This document shows positions 32,342 to 40,295 of a stretch of 40,569 nucleotides of DNA, piece by piece. Source of the stretch: Alphaproteobacteria bacterium. Lineage in GTDB: Bacteria > Pseudomonadota > Alphaproteobacteria > Rhodospirillales > Magnetospirillaceae. The first letter of the stretch is position 1, and every line of letters starts with the position of its first letter. The notes below the pieces were generated by a model that searched no databases, had not been told where the DNA came from, and worked only from the letters and a program-made list of their open reading frames with translations. The translations under genes were made by a program, and so were the position numbers. The stretch covers positions 1-40,569 of the forward strand of contig JAJPHO010000027.1 of NCBI GenBank assembly GCA_021325215.1, read 5' to 3'.

Positions 32342-34063
32342 CTACCACCCCACCGCCGCGCCGACCGGAGACCGGCGATCGTTGGCGCCGTAGATCTTGC
32401 CATCGGACTTAGCCGACACTTTATCTCCGCCGACCACGATGGTCTCGCTGGCCCCGGCGATGGTGCCTTCCGACAATTTATAGCCCATGGCTTCGAGCTG
32501 GCGTGCGACCTGCTCGGAGAAGGCGCCCTTGTCATAGGCGATCACATCGGGCAGCCATTGCTGGTGGATGCGCGGCTGATCGACCGCTTCCTGCACCCCC
32601 ATGTGATAATCGACCAGATTGATCAGCACCTGCGCCACCGAGGTGATGATGGTGCCGCTGCCGAAGCTGCCGACCACCACGGCGGTCTTGCCGTCCGGGC
32701 GGACCAGGATGGTCGGGCTCATCGAGCTGAGCGGCGCCTTGTTGGGCAGGATCTGGTTGTTCTCGCCGGTCACCAGCCCGACCGCGTCGGGCACGCCGGG
32801 CTTGGCCGAGAAATCGTCCATCTCGTTGTTCAACACGATGCCGGTGCCGGTCGCGACCACTTTCGAGCCGAACCAGTCATTCAGCGTATAGACCACCGAG
32901 ACGGCGGTACCGTCCTTGTCGACCACCACATAATCGGTGGTGTGCTGGCCTTCACGCGCGGCGCCCGCGACCGAACCGAGCGAAGCGGACGGCGTCGCCT
33001 TGTCCTCGGCGATCCCGGCGCGGATTTCCTTGGCATAGGTCTTGTCGGTCATATGGGCGATCGGGTTCTGCACGAAATCCGGATCGCCCATGCTGCTGTT
33101 GCGGTCATAGAAGGCATGGCGCATCGCCTCGGCCAATACGTGGATCGAGGCGGCGGTGTGGAAGCCCAGCTTGCCGAGGTCATAGCCTTCGACGATGTTC
33201 AGCAGTTCGCAGATGGTGGTGCCGCCCGAGCTGGGCGGAGCCGCAGTGACCACCGTGTAGCCGCGATAGGTACAGGTCACCGGCTCGCGCTCATGCGGCA
33301 CATAGCGCTCGAAATCGGCCTTCTTCAGGATGCCGTGATGCGCATCGCTGGCGGCGACGATGGCGTCGGCGATCGGGCCCTTGTAAAAGCCCTCATTGCC
33401 CTGCGCGGCGATGATCTTGAGCGTCTTGGCCAGATCGGGCTGCTTGATGATGGTCCCGGCCTTGGGAACATTCTTGCCGTCGGTCAGGAAGATGCGGGCG
33501 GCCTCGGGGTCCTTGGCCAGGTCCTTGAGCACTTCCTTGATGAAGTCGAGATCGCCGCCTTCCTTCAGCGGAAAGCCCTTCTCGGCCAGCTCGATGGCCG
33601 GATTGACCAGGGCGGCGCGGGGGAAGGTGCCGTATTTCTCGCGCGCCAGCTCGAAGCCGGCGACGGTGCCCGGGATGCCGGCGGCCAGATAGCCGACCTC
33701 GCTGAGGCCGGGGATGACATTGCCGTCCTTGTCCTGGAACAAGGTGGGCGTCGCCAGCTGCGGGGCGCGTTCGCGGAAATCGAGGAATTTGGTGCGGCCG
33801 TCGGCGAAGCGGATGGTCATGAAGCCGCCGCCGCCGACATTGCCGGCCGCCGGATGCACGACGGCCAGCGCATACCCGACCGCGATGGCGGCATCGACCG
33901 CGTTACCGCCCTTTTTCAGGACGTCGGCACCGACCTGCGATGCCAGATATTGGACACTGACCACCATGCCATGTTCACCCGACACGGCGGCCTGTTCGGC
34001 CATGCCTGCCCCAGCCGCGGCGAGCCCCAGAACCAGCAACGAGGCAACGACGGACTTGCGCAT
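32342..34063 (-). CDS. ggt: Gamma-glutamyltransferase
   Basis: 573 residues with a signal peptide (MRKSVVASLLVLGLAAAGAGMA). Periplasmic Ntn-hydrolase that cleaves glutathione and other gamma-glutamyl compounds. Motifs: GGNAVDAAIAVGYALAVVHPAAGNVGGGGFM, the autoprocessing threonine in GQHTTDYVVVD (the family more often has TTHxS, so the following residues are unusual), LNNEMDDFS and PLSSMSPTI. The start at 34063 has GGAGG five bases upstream. Cysteinylglycine and glutamate products, and 5-oxoproline formed from gamma-glutamyl compounds, link it to the pxp genes 1.7 kb away. In the 169 bases before the next gene I see no clear regulatory site. Confidence 0.93.
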   Translation of the reverse strand: MRKSVVASLLVLGLAAAGAGMAEQAAVSGEHGMVVSVQYLASQVGADVLKKGGNAVDAAIAVGYALAVVHPAAGNVGGGGFMTIRFADGRTKFLDFRERAPQLATPTLFQDKDGNVIPGLSEVGYLAAGIPGTVAGFELAREKYGTFPRAALVNPAIELAEKGFPLKEGGDLDFIKEVLKDLAKDPEAARIFLTDGKNVPKAGTIIKQPDLAKTLKIIAAQGNEGFYKGPIADAIVAASDAHHGILKKADFERYVPHEREPVTCTYRGYTVVTAAPPSSGGTTICELLNIVEGYDLGKLGFHTAASIHVLAEAMRHAFYDRNSSMGDPDFVQNPIAHMTDKTYAKEIRAGIAEDKATPSASLGSVAGAAREGQHTTDYVVVDKDGTAVSVVYTLNDWFGSKVVATGTGIVLNNEMDDFSAKPGVPDAVGLVTGENNQILPNKAPLSSMSPTILVRPDGKTAVVVGSFGSGTIITSVAQVLINLVDYHMGVQEAVDQPRIHQQWLPDVIAYDKGAFSEQVARQLEAMGYKLSEGTIAGASETIVVGGDKVSAKSDGKIYGANDRRSPVGAAVGW

Positions 34064-34232
34064 CTTTTCCTCCCACCCCAATGTCTTATTTGTGACATAG
34101 TCAGTGAATTATCGGGTTTCGGCAATGGGGCTTGGGGGAGCCACCGGAAGACTCCGATGACAAGAAAGTTTCACTGGCGCCGAGAGCGGAGCTGAGATTG
34201 CCTACGCTCTGGGACGGGGGGAGTTGGCGCGG

Positions 34233-35333
34233 GTGGTTATCCAGATAGACGAAGATCAGGCGAAGGAATTCACTTCTTTCGATGCGCTGACGCAGGACAC
34301 CCTTCAGGTGATGCTGCTGCTCGGCAAGCTCAATGAGACCATCGGCGGCGAAATCGATCCCCTGCGGGTGAACAGCCTGTTTTCCGATCTGGTCGAGAAG
34401 GTCGGCAATCATTTCCTGCTCGAAGAGGAAATGATGGAGGCGAAGAATTATCCGGGCCGCATCTGGCACCGGGTGGTTCACCGTGAATTGCTCAACGAGA
34501 TGCGCCTGGCGCTGGCCCAGATCTCCGCCGGCAAGCCGGCCATCGACCGTTCGCTGCTGCGCCGCGTGCGCACCGTCTTCTCGCTCGATTCCGAAGATGA
34601 CGACGTGTTCCGGGCACGCGCGAAACTCGGCCTGTTCAAGGAAGTGCTGCCCGCCGTGCATCCGGCCGATCTGGCCGCCGCCTTGCCCGATTTCGACATC
34701 CAGCAGCGCAGCGACATTTTCGGCGACCTGCAGACCAACCAGGCGTCGGGCACGCTGGAAGAAGTCGACCCGAAGCTGCAGCGCGAGCTGGTGGCGTCGC
34801 TGACCATCGAGCGCGTCGCCGAGCTGATCGATTTCATGACCCCGGCCCAGGCGGCCGGCGTGCTGCGCAACCTGACCCCCGCCGAATGCTGGGCCATCAT
34901 CCAGCAGCTCGGTCCGGTGCGCTCGCGCAAGGTCTCGGCGCTGATGGAAAAGCGCCAGAAGGAGACGCTGCTGCATCTGGCGACCCTGCGCTATATGCGC
35001 ATCGAGGCCGATATGAACTGCGCCGTGCTGATGAACCGCTATCGCGAGCTGGCGGTCAAGGCGCGGGTGTGGCGCTATATCTATGTGATCACGGCGGACG
35101 GATCGTTGCTCGGCATCGTCGATGTGCGCGATTTGCTGATGGCGGCGCCGTCGGCGCGGGTCGACGAGATCATGATCACCAACATCGTCTCCCTGGGTGA
35201 ACTGGACAGCGTCGACCACGCCGCCGCCCAGTTCGAACGCTATGATTTCGAGGCCCTGCCGGTGGTCGGCGCCGGCGGCAAGCTGATGGGCGTGCTGGTC
35301 GCCCGCGACATCATGACCGTCGGAGAGTGGTGA
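34233..35333 (+). CDS. Soluble hemerythrin-like / MgtE-N / CBS-domain protein
   Basis: About 366 residues. Residues ~10-90 form a four-helix region with the hemerythrin pattern NHFLLEEEMMEAKNYPGRIWHRVVHRELLNEM, but the first-helix iron histidine is missing (ALTQDTLQVMLLL). Residues ~125-240 match the MgtE N-terminal superhelix (VLPAVHPADLAAALPDFDIQQRSDIFGDL, MTPAQAAGVLRNLTPAECWAIIQQL). Residues ~245-366 are a CBS pair (YIYVITADGSLLGIVDVRDLLMA, ALPVVGAGGKLMGVLVARDIMTV). The MgtE membrane channel is absent, so it is a cytoplasmic sensor or regulator and not a transporter. GTG 34233 was preferred, nine bases after GGGGGGAG; TTG 34224 is the alternative. Confidence 0.8.
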   Translation: MVIQIDEDQAKEFTSFDALTQDTLQVMLLLGKLNETIGGEIDPLRVNSLFSDLVEKVGNHFLLEEEMMEAKNYPGRIWHRVVHRELLNEMRLALAQISAGKPAIDRSLLRRVRTVFSLDSEDDDVFRARAKLGLFKEVLPAVHPADLAAALPDFDIQQRSDIFGDLQTNQASGTLEEVDPKLQRELVASLTIERVAELIDFMTPAQAAGVLRNLTPAECWAIIQQLGPVRSRKVSALMEKRQKETLLHLATLRYMRIEADMNCAVLMNRYRELAVKARVWRYIYVITADGSLLGIVDVRDLLMAAPSARVDEIMITNIVSLGELDSVDHAAAQFERYDFEALPVVGAGGKLMGVLVARDIMTVGEW

Positions 35334-35337
35334 GGGC

Positions 35338-35616
35338 TCAGCGGCCTTTCACCACCACGCCCCGGAACACCAGCCCGAGCGGCACGCCGAAAATCATTCC
35401 GAGCGACAGCGACAGGCCGAGATGGGCAACGATCTCGTGCAGGCTGTGCTTCGTGCCGGGAAAACAGACCAGCATCGCCAGGGCGATGGTCAGCGCCGAG
35501 AAACCGGCATAGTTCAGCCGCGTCTGCTCCTGGCGCTCACGCAGAAAGAAGTGAAGCGGCGCACCGATCATCACGACCAGTAGCAGCCAGAGCGGAAAGC
35601 TTATCGAAGCGAGCAT
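35338..35616 (-). CDS. Small hydrophobic membrane protein
   Basis: 92 residues, three probable transmembrane helices (SFPLWLLLVVMIGAPLHFFL, YAGFSALTIALAMLVCF, LGLSLSLGMIFGVPLGLVF). The start at 35616 has AAGGAG eight bases upstream. No family recognised. It ends four bases from the convergent CBS-protein gene. Confidence 0.7.
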   Translation of the reverse strand: MLASISFPLWLLLVVMIGAPLHFFLRERQEQTRLNYAGFSALTIALAMLVCFPGTKHSLHEIVAHLGLSLSLGMIFGVPLGLVFRGVVVKGR

Positions 35617-35715
35617 GGTCCGTACTCCTTCACGGGGAAACCGTGCGGGAGAACAGTAGCAAGCGGCGTGCCGACTCAAACGAGTCAAAGGGATAGCGTC
35701 AGACCGTCTCGATTG

Positions 35716-35748
35716 GTGCCGGCGAAGCGGCAGAATCTGCCGCGGCAC
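35716..35748. terminator. Hairpin after pxpA
   Basis: Nested stems GTGCCG/CGGCAC and GCGGCAG/CTGCCGC around AAT, immediately beyond the leftward pxpA stop codon. Probable terminator of the leftward hemerythrin-pxp operon; no T-run. Confidence 0.55.
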
Positions 35749-35756
35749 ATCGGGGC

Positions 35757-36539
35757 TCAGACCAGCGCCGGCAGCCCCACCAGTTCGTACCCCTTGCCCT
35801 CCAGCGCCTGCCGAAGATGGCGCGCGATCTCGACCGCATCCGGGCCGTCGCCATGCACGCAGATGCTGCCGATCTCGGTCGGCAGGCGTTTGCCGCTGGC
35901 GCAGACGATGGCGCCTTCGCTCAGCATGGCCTCGACATGGGCGAGGGCGTTGTCGGCGCCGTGGATCATGGCGTCGGGGCGTGAGCGCGGCACCAATTGG
36001 CCGTCATCGAGATAGGCGCGGTCGGCGAAGATTTCCTGCACCACTTTCAGGTCCGCCGCTTTTCCGGCGGCGGCGAGCGGAGAGAGCGCGGGAGCCAGCA
36101 GGATCAGATCGGAGTTGTGTGCCTTGATGGCCCTGGCGACGGTCTCGGCGATCTTGTCGTTCTCGCAGGCCATGTTGGACAGGGCGCCATGCGGTTTGAC
36201 ATGGGTGACTTCGGTCCCCTCGGCGCGGGCGAGGCCGGACAAGGCGCCGATCTGGTAGAGGATGATGGCCTCCAGCTCGTCCGCCGCAATGGTCATGCGG
36301 CGGCGGCCGAAGCCCTGCAGATCGGGATAGGCGGGATGGGCGCCGACGCTGACGCCGTTCTTCTTCGCCAGGCGCAGGGTGTTGCGCATCACCAAGGGAT
36401 CGCCGGCATGGAAGCCGCACGCCAGATTGGCCGAGCCGATCAGCGGCAGGATCAGTTCGTCGGCGCCCATGCTCCAGGCGCCGAAGCTTTCGCCGAGATC
36501 GGCGTTGAGATTGACCTTCTTGCTCATATCCTCACTCAT
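35757..36539 (-). CDS. pxpA: 5-oxoprolinase subunit A
   Basis: 260-residue LamB/YcsF-family protein. With PxpB and PxpC it hydrolyses 5-oxoproline to glutamate using ATP. Motifs: VNLNADLGESFGAW, SANLACGFHAGDPLVMRNTL, GAHPAYPDLQGFGRR, HVKPHGALSN and ICVHGDGPDAV. Its ATG overlaps the pxpC stop by eight bases; an internal ATG at 36527 would give the more usual short start (MSKKVNLNADLGE). Confidence 0.94.
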   Translation of the reverse strand: MSEDMSKKVNLNADLGESFGAWSMGADELILPLIGSANLACGFHAGDPLVMRNTLRLAKKNGVSVGAHPAYPDLQGFGRRRMTIAADELEAIILYQIGALSGLARAEGTEVTHVKPHGALSNMACENDKIAETVARAIKAHNSDLILLAPALSPLAAAGKAADLKVVQEIFADRAYLDDGQLVPRSRPDAMIHGADNALAHVEAMLSEGAIVCASGKRLPTEIGSICVHGDGPDAVEIARHLRQALEGKGYELVGLPALV

Positions 36540-37524
36540 CCACGCCCGATACCGCGCCGCTGATCAGATTGGCGCGGTACAAGGCTTCATGATCGATTTC
36601 TCCGGCGGCGCCGGAGAGAGCCGCGCACCAGCGCTCGAAGGCCGCCTGGCGCTCCTTCAGCGCCGCGCGGGCTTCCCGGCGGGTGACGCGCTTGAACCGC
36701 ACCGCATCGCCGGGCCGCAGATGGCCGAGGCGCGGCAGATCGGCGCTGATCACGGTGGCGATCTTGGCATAACCGCCGGTGGTTTGCCCATCCGCCAGCA
36801 GAATGATCGGCTGGCCGTCGCCCGGCACCTGGATGACGCCCGGCACGACGCCGTCGGTGGGGATTTCCGCGCCCTTGTCGTTATGGGCCAGGGCTTTGCC
36901 GGACAAGCGCAGTCCCATGCGGTCGCTGGCCGGTCCGACCTTGAAGGTCTCGCGCTCCAGCGCGTCGAGGCTTTCCGGCTGGAAATGGTCGTCCTGCGGG
37001 CCGGGAACCACGCGGATAGGGCCGTTCTCCCAGTGCCATTCCTTGCCCCGATGCAGCGCGCCGGGAGCGGAGCAGGGCAGGTCGCCGCCTTTTTCGAGAA
37101 AGCCGCCCAATCCGGCCCGGCGATAGGTGGCGCGGCTGCCCAGCATCGGTGCGCTCCGGATGCCGCCCGAGACGGCGAGATAGGCGATTCCCGTGCGCGG
37201 CGCGCCGATCTTGAGCTGTTCGCCCGCAGCCAGAACCACGGCGGTCCAGGGTTTGACCGGGCTTGTGGCGCCATCGGCGGCGATCCGCTGCGCAGACACG
37301 TCGCCGGCCAGGGCAACGGCGACGCTGCCTTCGTCGGCCGCCAGGATCGGGCCGCTGACCAGCAGTTCCAGGCCGGCCGCGTCGCTCGGATTGCCCAGCA
37401 GCGCATTGGCGCAAGCCAGCAGCACAGGGTCGAGGGCGCCGGCCACCGGCACGCCGAAGCGGCGCAATCCGAAGCGGCCGGTATCCTGTACCGCGACCGC
37501 CATGCCGGGATCGATGATGATCAT
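36532..37524 (-). CDS. pxpC: 5-oxoprolinase subunit C
   Basis: 330 residues, biotin-dependent-carboxyltransferase-like (KipA-type) subunit. It begins MIIIDPGMAVAVQDTGRFGLRRFGVPVAGALD and contains YLAVSGGI, GSRATYRRAGLGGF, RVVPGPQDDHF, SDRMGLRLSG and ILLADGQTTGGYAKIATV. The ATG at 37524 overlaps the pxpB stop (ATGA). Longer in-frame starts would only read the pxpB shadow. Confidence 0.94.
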   Translation of the reverse strand: MIIIDPGMAVAVQDTGRFGLRRFGVPVAGALDPVLLACANALLGNPSDAAGLELLVSGPILAADEGSVAVALAGDVSAQRIAADGATSPVKPWTAVVLAAGEQLKIGAPRTGIAYLAVSGGIRSAPMLGSRATYRRAGLGGFLEKGGDLPCSAPGALHRGKEWHWENGPIRVVPGPQDDHFQPESLDALERETFKVGPASDRMGLRLSGKALAHNDKGAEIPTDGVVPGVIQVPGDGQPIILLADGQTTGGYAKIATVISADLPRLGHLRPGDAVRFKRVTRREARAALKERQAAFERWCAALSGAAGEIDHEALYRANLISGAVSGVDE

Positions 37525-38174
37525 GAGCGGTCGAACTCCGCCCGCGAGACCGCTTTCCAGCGCACCAAATCGCCCGGCGCCAGCAAGGCGGGGCGCTCGG
37601 TATTGGCGGGATCGAACAATTTGGCGGGGGTGCGCCCGACCAGGTTCCAGCCGCCGGGGCTGGTCCAGGGATAGGCGGCGCACATCGGCCCGGCCACCGC
37701 GACCGAACCGGCCGGAACGACGCTGCGCGGCGTCTTGCGGCGCGGCGCGCGGCACATTTCGGGCACGTCGCCCATATAGGCGAAGCCGGGCAGGAAGCCG
37801 AGCATCTTGACCGTTACCGCAGTCGTGGTCAGCGCTTCGATGAAATCGGCGGGTTTGCCGGCGATCTCGGCCAGATCGGGCGCGAACTCGGCATCGAAGC
37901 AGACAGGCAGAACCCATTGCCGCGGCTCGGGCCGCGCCGTCGGCATCGCGGCGGCGATCTCTTCCAGCGCCTTCAGCCAGGAATCCGGATCGGCTTTCAG
38001 CGGATCGAAATGCAGGGTGACGGACCGGATCGCCGGAACGGTCTCGCGGGCGCCGGGAAAAGCGCCGGCGGCGATCCGCTCATCGAGCGCGGCGGCCAAT
38101 CCCAGCACGCGCTCGGCATGTTCTTGGGGCAATTCCAGCGTGATGGCCGAATCGCCCAGAAACAGCAGTCTCAC
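37521..38174 (-). CDS. pxpB: 5-oxoprolinase subunit B
   Basis: 217 residues, allophanate-hydrolase-1 (KipI-type) subunit, close to the family's usual ~218. Motifs: FLGDSAITLEL, IRSVTLHFDP, MLGFLPGFAYMGDVPE, PRSVVPAGSVAVAGPMCAAYPWTSPGGWNLVGRTP and LFDP. I chose the GTG at 38174, which overlaps the upstream hemerythrin stop by four bases (GTGA) and matches the family start. An ATG at 38225 in frame would overlap by 55 bases. Confidence 0.93.
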   Translation of the reverse strand: MRLLFLGDSAITLELPQEHAERVLGLAAALDERIAAGAFPGARETVPAIRSVTLHFDPLKADPDSWLKALEEIAAAMPTARPEPRQWVLPVCFDAEFAPDLAEIAGKPADFIEALTTTAVTVKMLGFLPGFAYMGDVPEMCRAPRRKTPRSVVPAGSVAVAGPMCAAYPWTSPGGWNLVGRTPAKLFDPANTERPALLAPGDLVRWKAVSRAEFDRS

Positions 38175-39721
38175 CCGCGGCGCCAGCTCCGGTATTTGCG
38201 GAGTTCGGTCTGCATGTTCTGCCATTCTTCCTCGTCCTGCTTCTCCCGCTCGATGATCTCGGGATGTTCCCGGACCTGGCGAAGGTAGCGCATGGTGTAG
38301 GGAATAACAGCCTCACGGGCCACTTCGGTGCGGCCGAAATTGGTGACGAAGCTTTCCAGGAAGGTACAGTCGAGGCGCGGGAACACCCGGTGCGCGGTCA
38401 GCACCATGAAGTCGCCCCACGGATCGGGCAGCATGTTGATGGTGTCGATCAGATGGTCGCGCAGCGTCCCCTCGCGGATGTCGGGGTCGCCCATCGGCGT
38501 CTTTTCCTGGATGTAATAATCGTGGCAGGGCTTCCACAGCTTGTTGAGGGTCTGCCACCAATCATTGTTGGGGTCGAGCAGGGCGGTGAAGATGCCGATC
38601 TCGCGGTTGCCGATCTTCGGCATGTCGTAGACCGTCTCGGCCGAGGGCTGAAGACCGGAGCGGATCTTCTTGGTGTCCTCCTTGACCTTCATCACGGTGA
38701 AGCCCTGCACGCCCTGCGTCTCGATCAGGCGCAAGCCGTTCCAGGTCTGGCCCCATACCGCCAGCACATGGTCGGTGTTGCGCTTGCCCAGCTTGGAGAA
38801 GAAGGTCTCGTCATCGGCCATGGTGCGGTCGAAATTGGTCAGCAGCATCTTCATGCGCCGCGTTTCCCACAAAGCCGGGAAGATCGAGTCTTCGAGGATC
38901 GCTTTGAAATGCTTGGCGAATTCCGGCGAGGCGAGGAACGGCGGCGGGAGGTCGCGGATGATCGACTCGTTGCGGCGCTGGAAGAAGGTCAGCACCTTGT
39001 TGACCGAGCGCCAGATGGCGGCTTCGCACAGGGCCTGGAAGGTCGGGAATTCGGGAATCGGCGGCGGCGGGCGCGGCACGGTATATTCGAGCGGCTTGAT
39101 GAAAAGCTCGAGATGGGGCGGCAGGATGCCGATCGAGCGCCATTCGCCGGTCACCGGCTGCGCGGTCGGCGCGGGGGCGGCCGAAGCGGCCGGCGCCGGC
39201 GCGGCGCCGTTCGCCTGGGCGGGGGCCGGCGGCACGGTGGCGGCCGGCTGCTGGGGCTTCAATCCCAGCGCCGAGGCGAAGGGCACCAGCCAGGGCGTGG
39301 TCACCGGCTTGGCGGCCTGCTGCGGCGCATAGGGCTTGAGCTCGATGATCTCTTTCATGATGTGGTCGATCAGCCACTCACGGACCATCTGGGCCAGCCG
39401 TTCGACATGGCGCTGGCGCTCGGCGTCGTCATAGGAGGCGCGGAAGCGGCCCAGCAGCACATAGAAATTGTAGGTGAATTCTTCGTGCTGGCGCTTGTGG
39501 TCGTCGAGACCCGGATAGCCGATCCGCTCCATATAGGCTTCTTCGGCGGGCAGGTGGGTTTCGACGTAGATCAGCAGCTCTTCGAAGATGTCGACGGCCG
39601 GCGAGACGTCGTTCTGCTCGAGTCCGCGCTCGATGAGGTTGAGCAAGGCGATGAATTTACGGTGTTCGGCGTCCAGCTCGGGATCGCCGATCTTCATCGT
39701 ATCGCGCCAGACAATGCTCAT
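38171..39721 (-). CDS. Bacteriohemerythrin fused to an unrecognised C-terminal domain
   Basis: 516 residues. The first ~140 are a complete bacteriohemerythrin: VWRDTMKIGDPELDAEHRKF, ETHLPAEEAYMERIGYPGLDDHKRQHEEF and WLIDHI, giving all the iron histidines and carboxylates for binding O2 or sensing oxygen/NO. A proline/alanine-rich linker (~165-215) joins it to a ~300-residue domain rich in Trp, Phe and charged residues (TFFQRRNESIIRDLPPPFLASPEFAKHF, NNDWWQTLNKLWKPCHDYY, YLRQVREHPEIIEREKQDEEEW) that I cannot assign. The start at 39721 gives the family's exact N-terminus. It is the first gene of the pxp operon by overlap, so the two functions may be linked. Confidence 0.88.
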   Translation of the reverse strand: MSIVWRDTMKIGDPELDAEHRKFIALLNLIERGLEQNDVSPAVDIFEELLIYVETHLPAEEAYMERIGYPGLDDHKRQHEEFTYNFYVLLGRFRASYDDAERQRHVERLAQMVREWLIDHIMKEIIELKPYAPQQAAKPVTTPWLVPFASALGLKPQQPAATVPPAPAQANGAAPAPAASAAPAPTAQPVTGEWRSIGILPPHLELFIKPLEYTVPRPPPPIPEFPTFQALCEAAIWRSVNKVLTFFQRRNESIIRDLPPPFLASPEFAKHFKAILEDSIFPALWETRRMKMLLTNFDRTMADDETFFSKLGKRNTDHVLAVWGQTWNGLRLIETQGVQGFTVMKVKEDTKKIRSGLQPSAETVYDMPKIGNREIGIFTALLDPNNDWWQTLNKLWKPCHDYYIQEKTPMGDPDIREGTLRDHLIDTINMLPDPWGDFMVLTAHRVFPRLDCTFLESFVTNFGRTEVAREAVIPYTMRYLRQVREHPEIIEREKQDEEEWQNMQTELRKYRSWRRG

Positions 39722-39851
39722 ATTCGGCGGCCCCCTTAACGCCAGCTGCGCCAACAGCGGACGCCATGATAGGGATGGGGCGGGTGTTTGACAACTCGTC
39801 CGGGTGATGTTTCAGGTAAAACAAACGCCGTTTACTTGGGGTTCAAAAAAG

Positions 39852-40172
39852 ATGACAGGTTACCGACTACTGTATCTCACCGTGCCCAATGCCGAGACCG
39901 GCCGAAATCTGGCGCGGCGCATGGTCGAAGAGCGGCTGGCCGCCTGTGCGCATCTGTTCCCGGCGGGCGAGTCCTTCTATCGCTGGGAAGGCAGGCTGAT
40001 GGAGGAGGCGGAACTGGTGATCGTCGCCAAGACGCGGGCCGATCTGGCCGAGGAAGCCATCGCGCGGATCGCCGAGTGGCATGATTACGAAGTGCCCTGT
40101 GTGTTGTCGCTGCCGATCGATGCCGGGTATCAGCCGTTCTTGCGATGGGTCGATGGTGAGGTTGGCGGATAG
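39852..40172 (+). CDS. cutA: CutA1 divalent-ion tolerance protein
   Basis: 106 residues, trimeric PII-like fold: GYRLLYLTVPNAETGRNLARRMVEERLAACAHLFP, SFYRWEGRLMEEAELVIVAKTR and HDYEVPCVLSLPIDAGYQPFLRWV. Implicated in copper/divalent ion tolerance, although its biochemical role is unsettled. ATG 39852 matches the family start; earlier ATGs (39804, 39807) would add an unrelated extension. Divergent from the hemerythrin fusion gene. Confidence 0.92.
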   Translation: MTGYRLLYLTVPNAETGRNLARRMVEERLAACAHLFPAGESFYRWEGRLMEEAELVIVAKTRADLAEEAIARIAEWHDYEVPCVLSLPIDAGYQPFLRWVDGEVGG

Positions 40173-40180
40173 GACTGTTG

Positions 40181-40295
40181 GAACCGCAGAGGCGCGGAGG
40201 CGCAGAGGGGGTGTCTGGATACGGGGCGCCTGCGGCATTTCACCCAGGGATGATAGCCGCAGGCGCTTTAAAACTCTGCGTAACCTCTGCGGTTC
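40181..40295. repeat. Nested inverted repeat of the CGCAGAGG type
   Basis: Outer arms GAACCGCAGAGG (40181-40192) with CCTCTGCGGTTC (40284-40295), continued by CGCAGAG (40201-40207) with CTCTGCG (40274-40280). Inside, GCGCCTGCGGC (40226-40236) pairs perfectly with 40256-40266. The right arm runs into the ispF stop codon. The outer sequence resembles the CGCAGAGG-type intergenic repeats scattered in many bacterial genomes. It probably also terminates both cutA and ispF transcripts. Confidence 0.8.

Noticed and set aside
32261-34195. 644-codon rightward open frame antisense to ggt
   Set aside because: Shadow of the gamma-glutamyltransferase gene; no domain, low-complexity composition.
38264-39739. 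491-codon rightward open frame antisense to the hemerythrin fusion
   Set aside because: Shadow frame; the leftward frame has unmistakable hemerythrin motifs.
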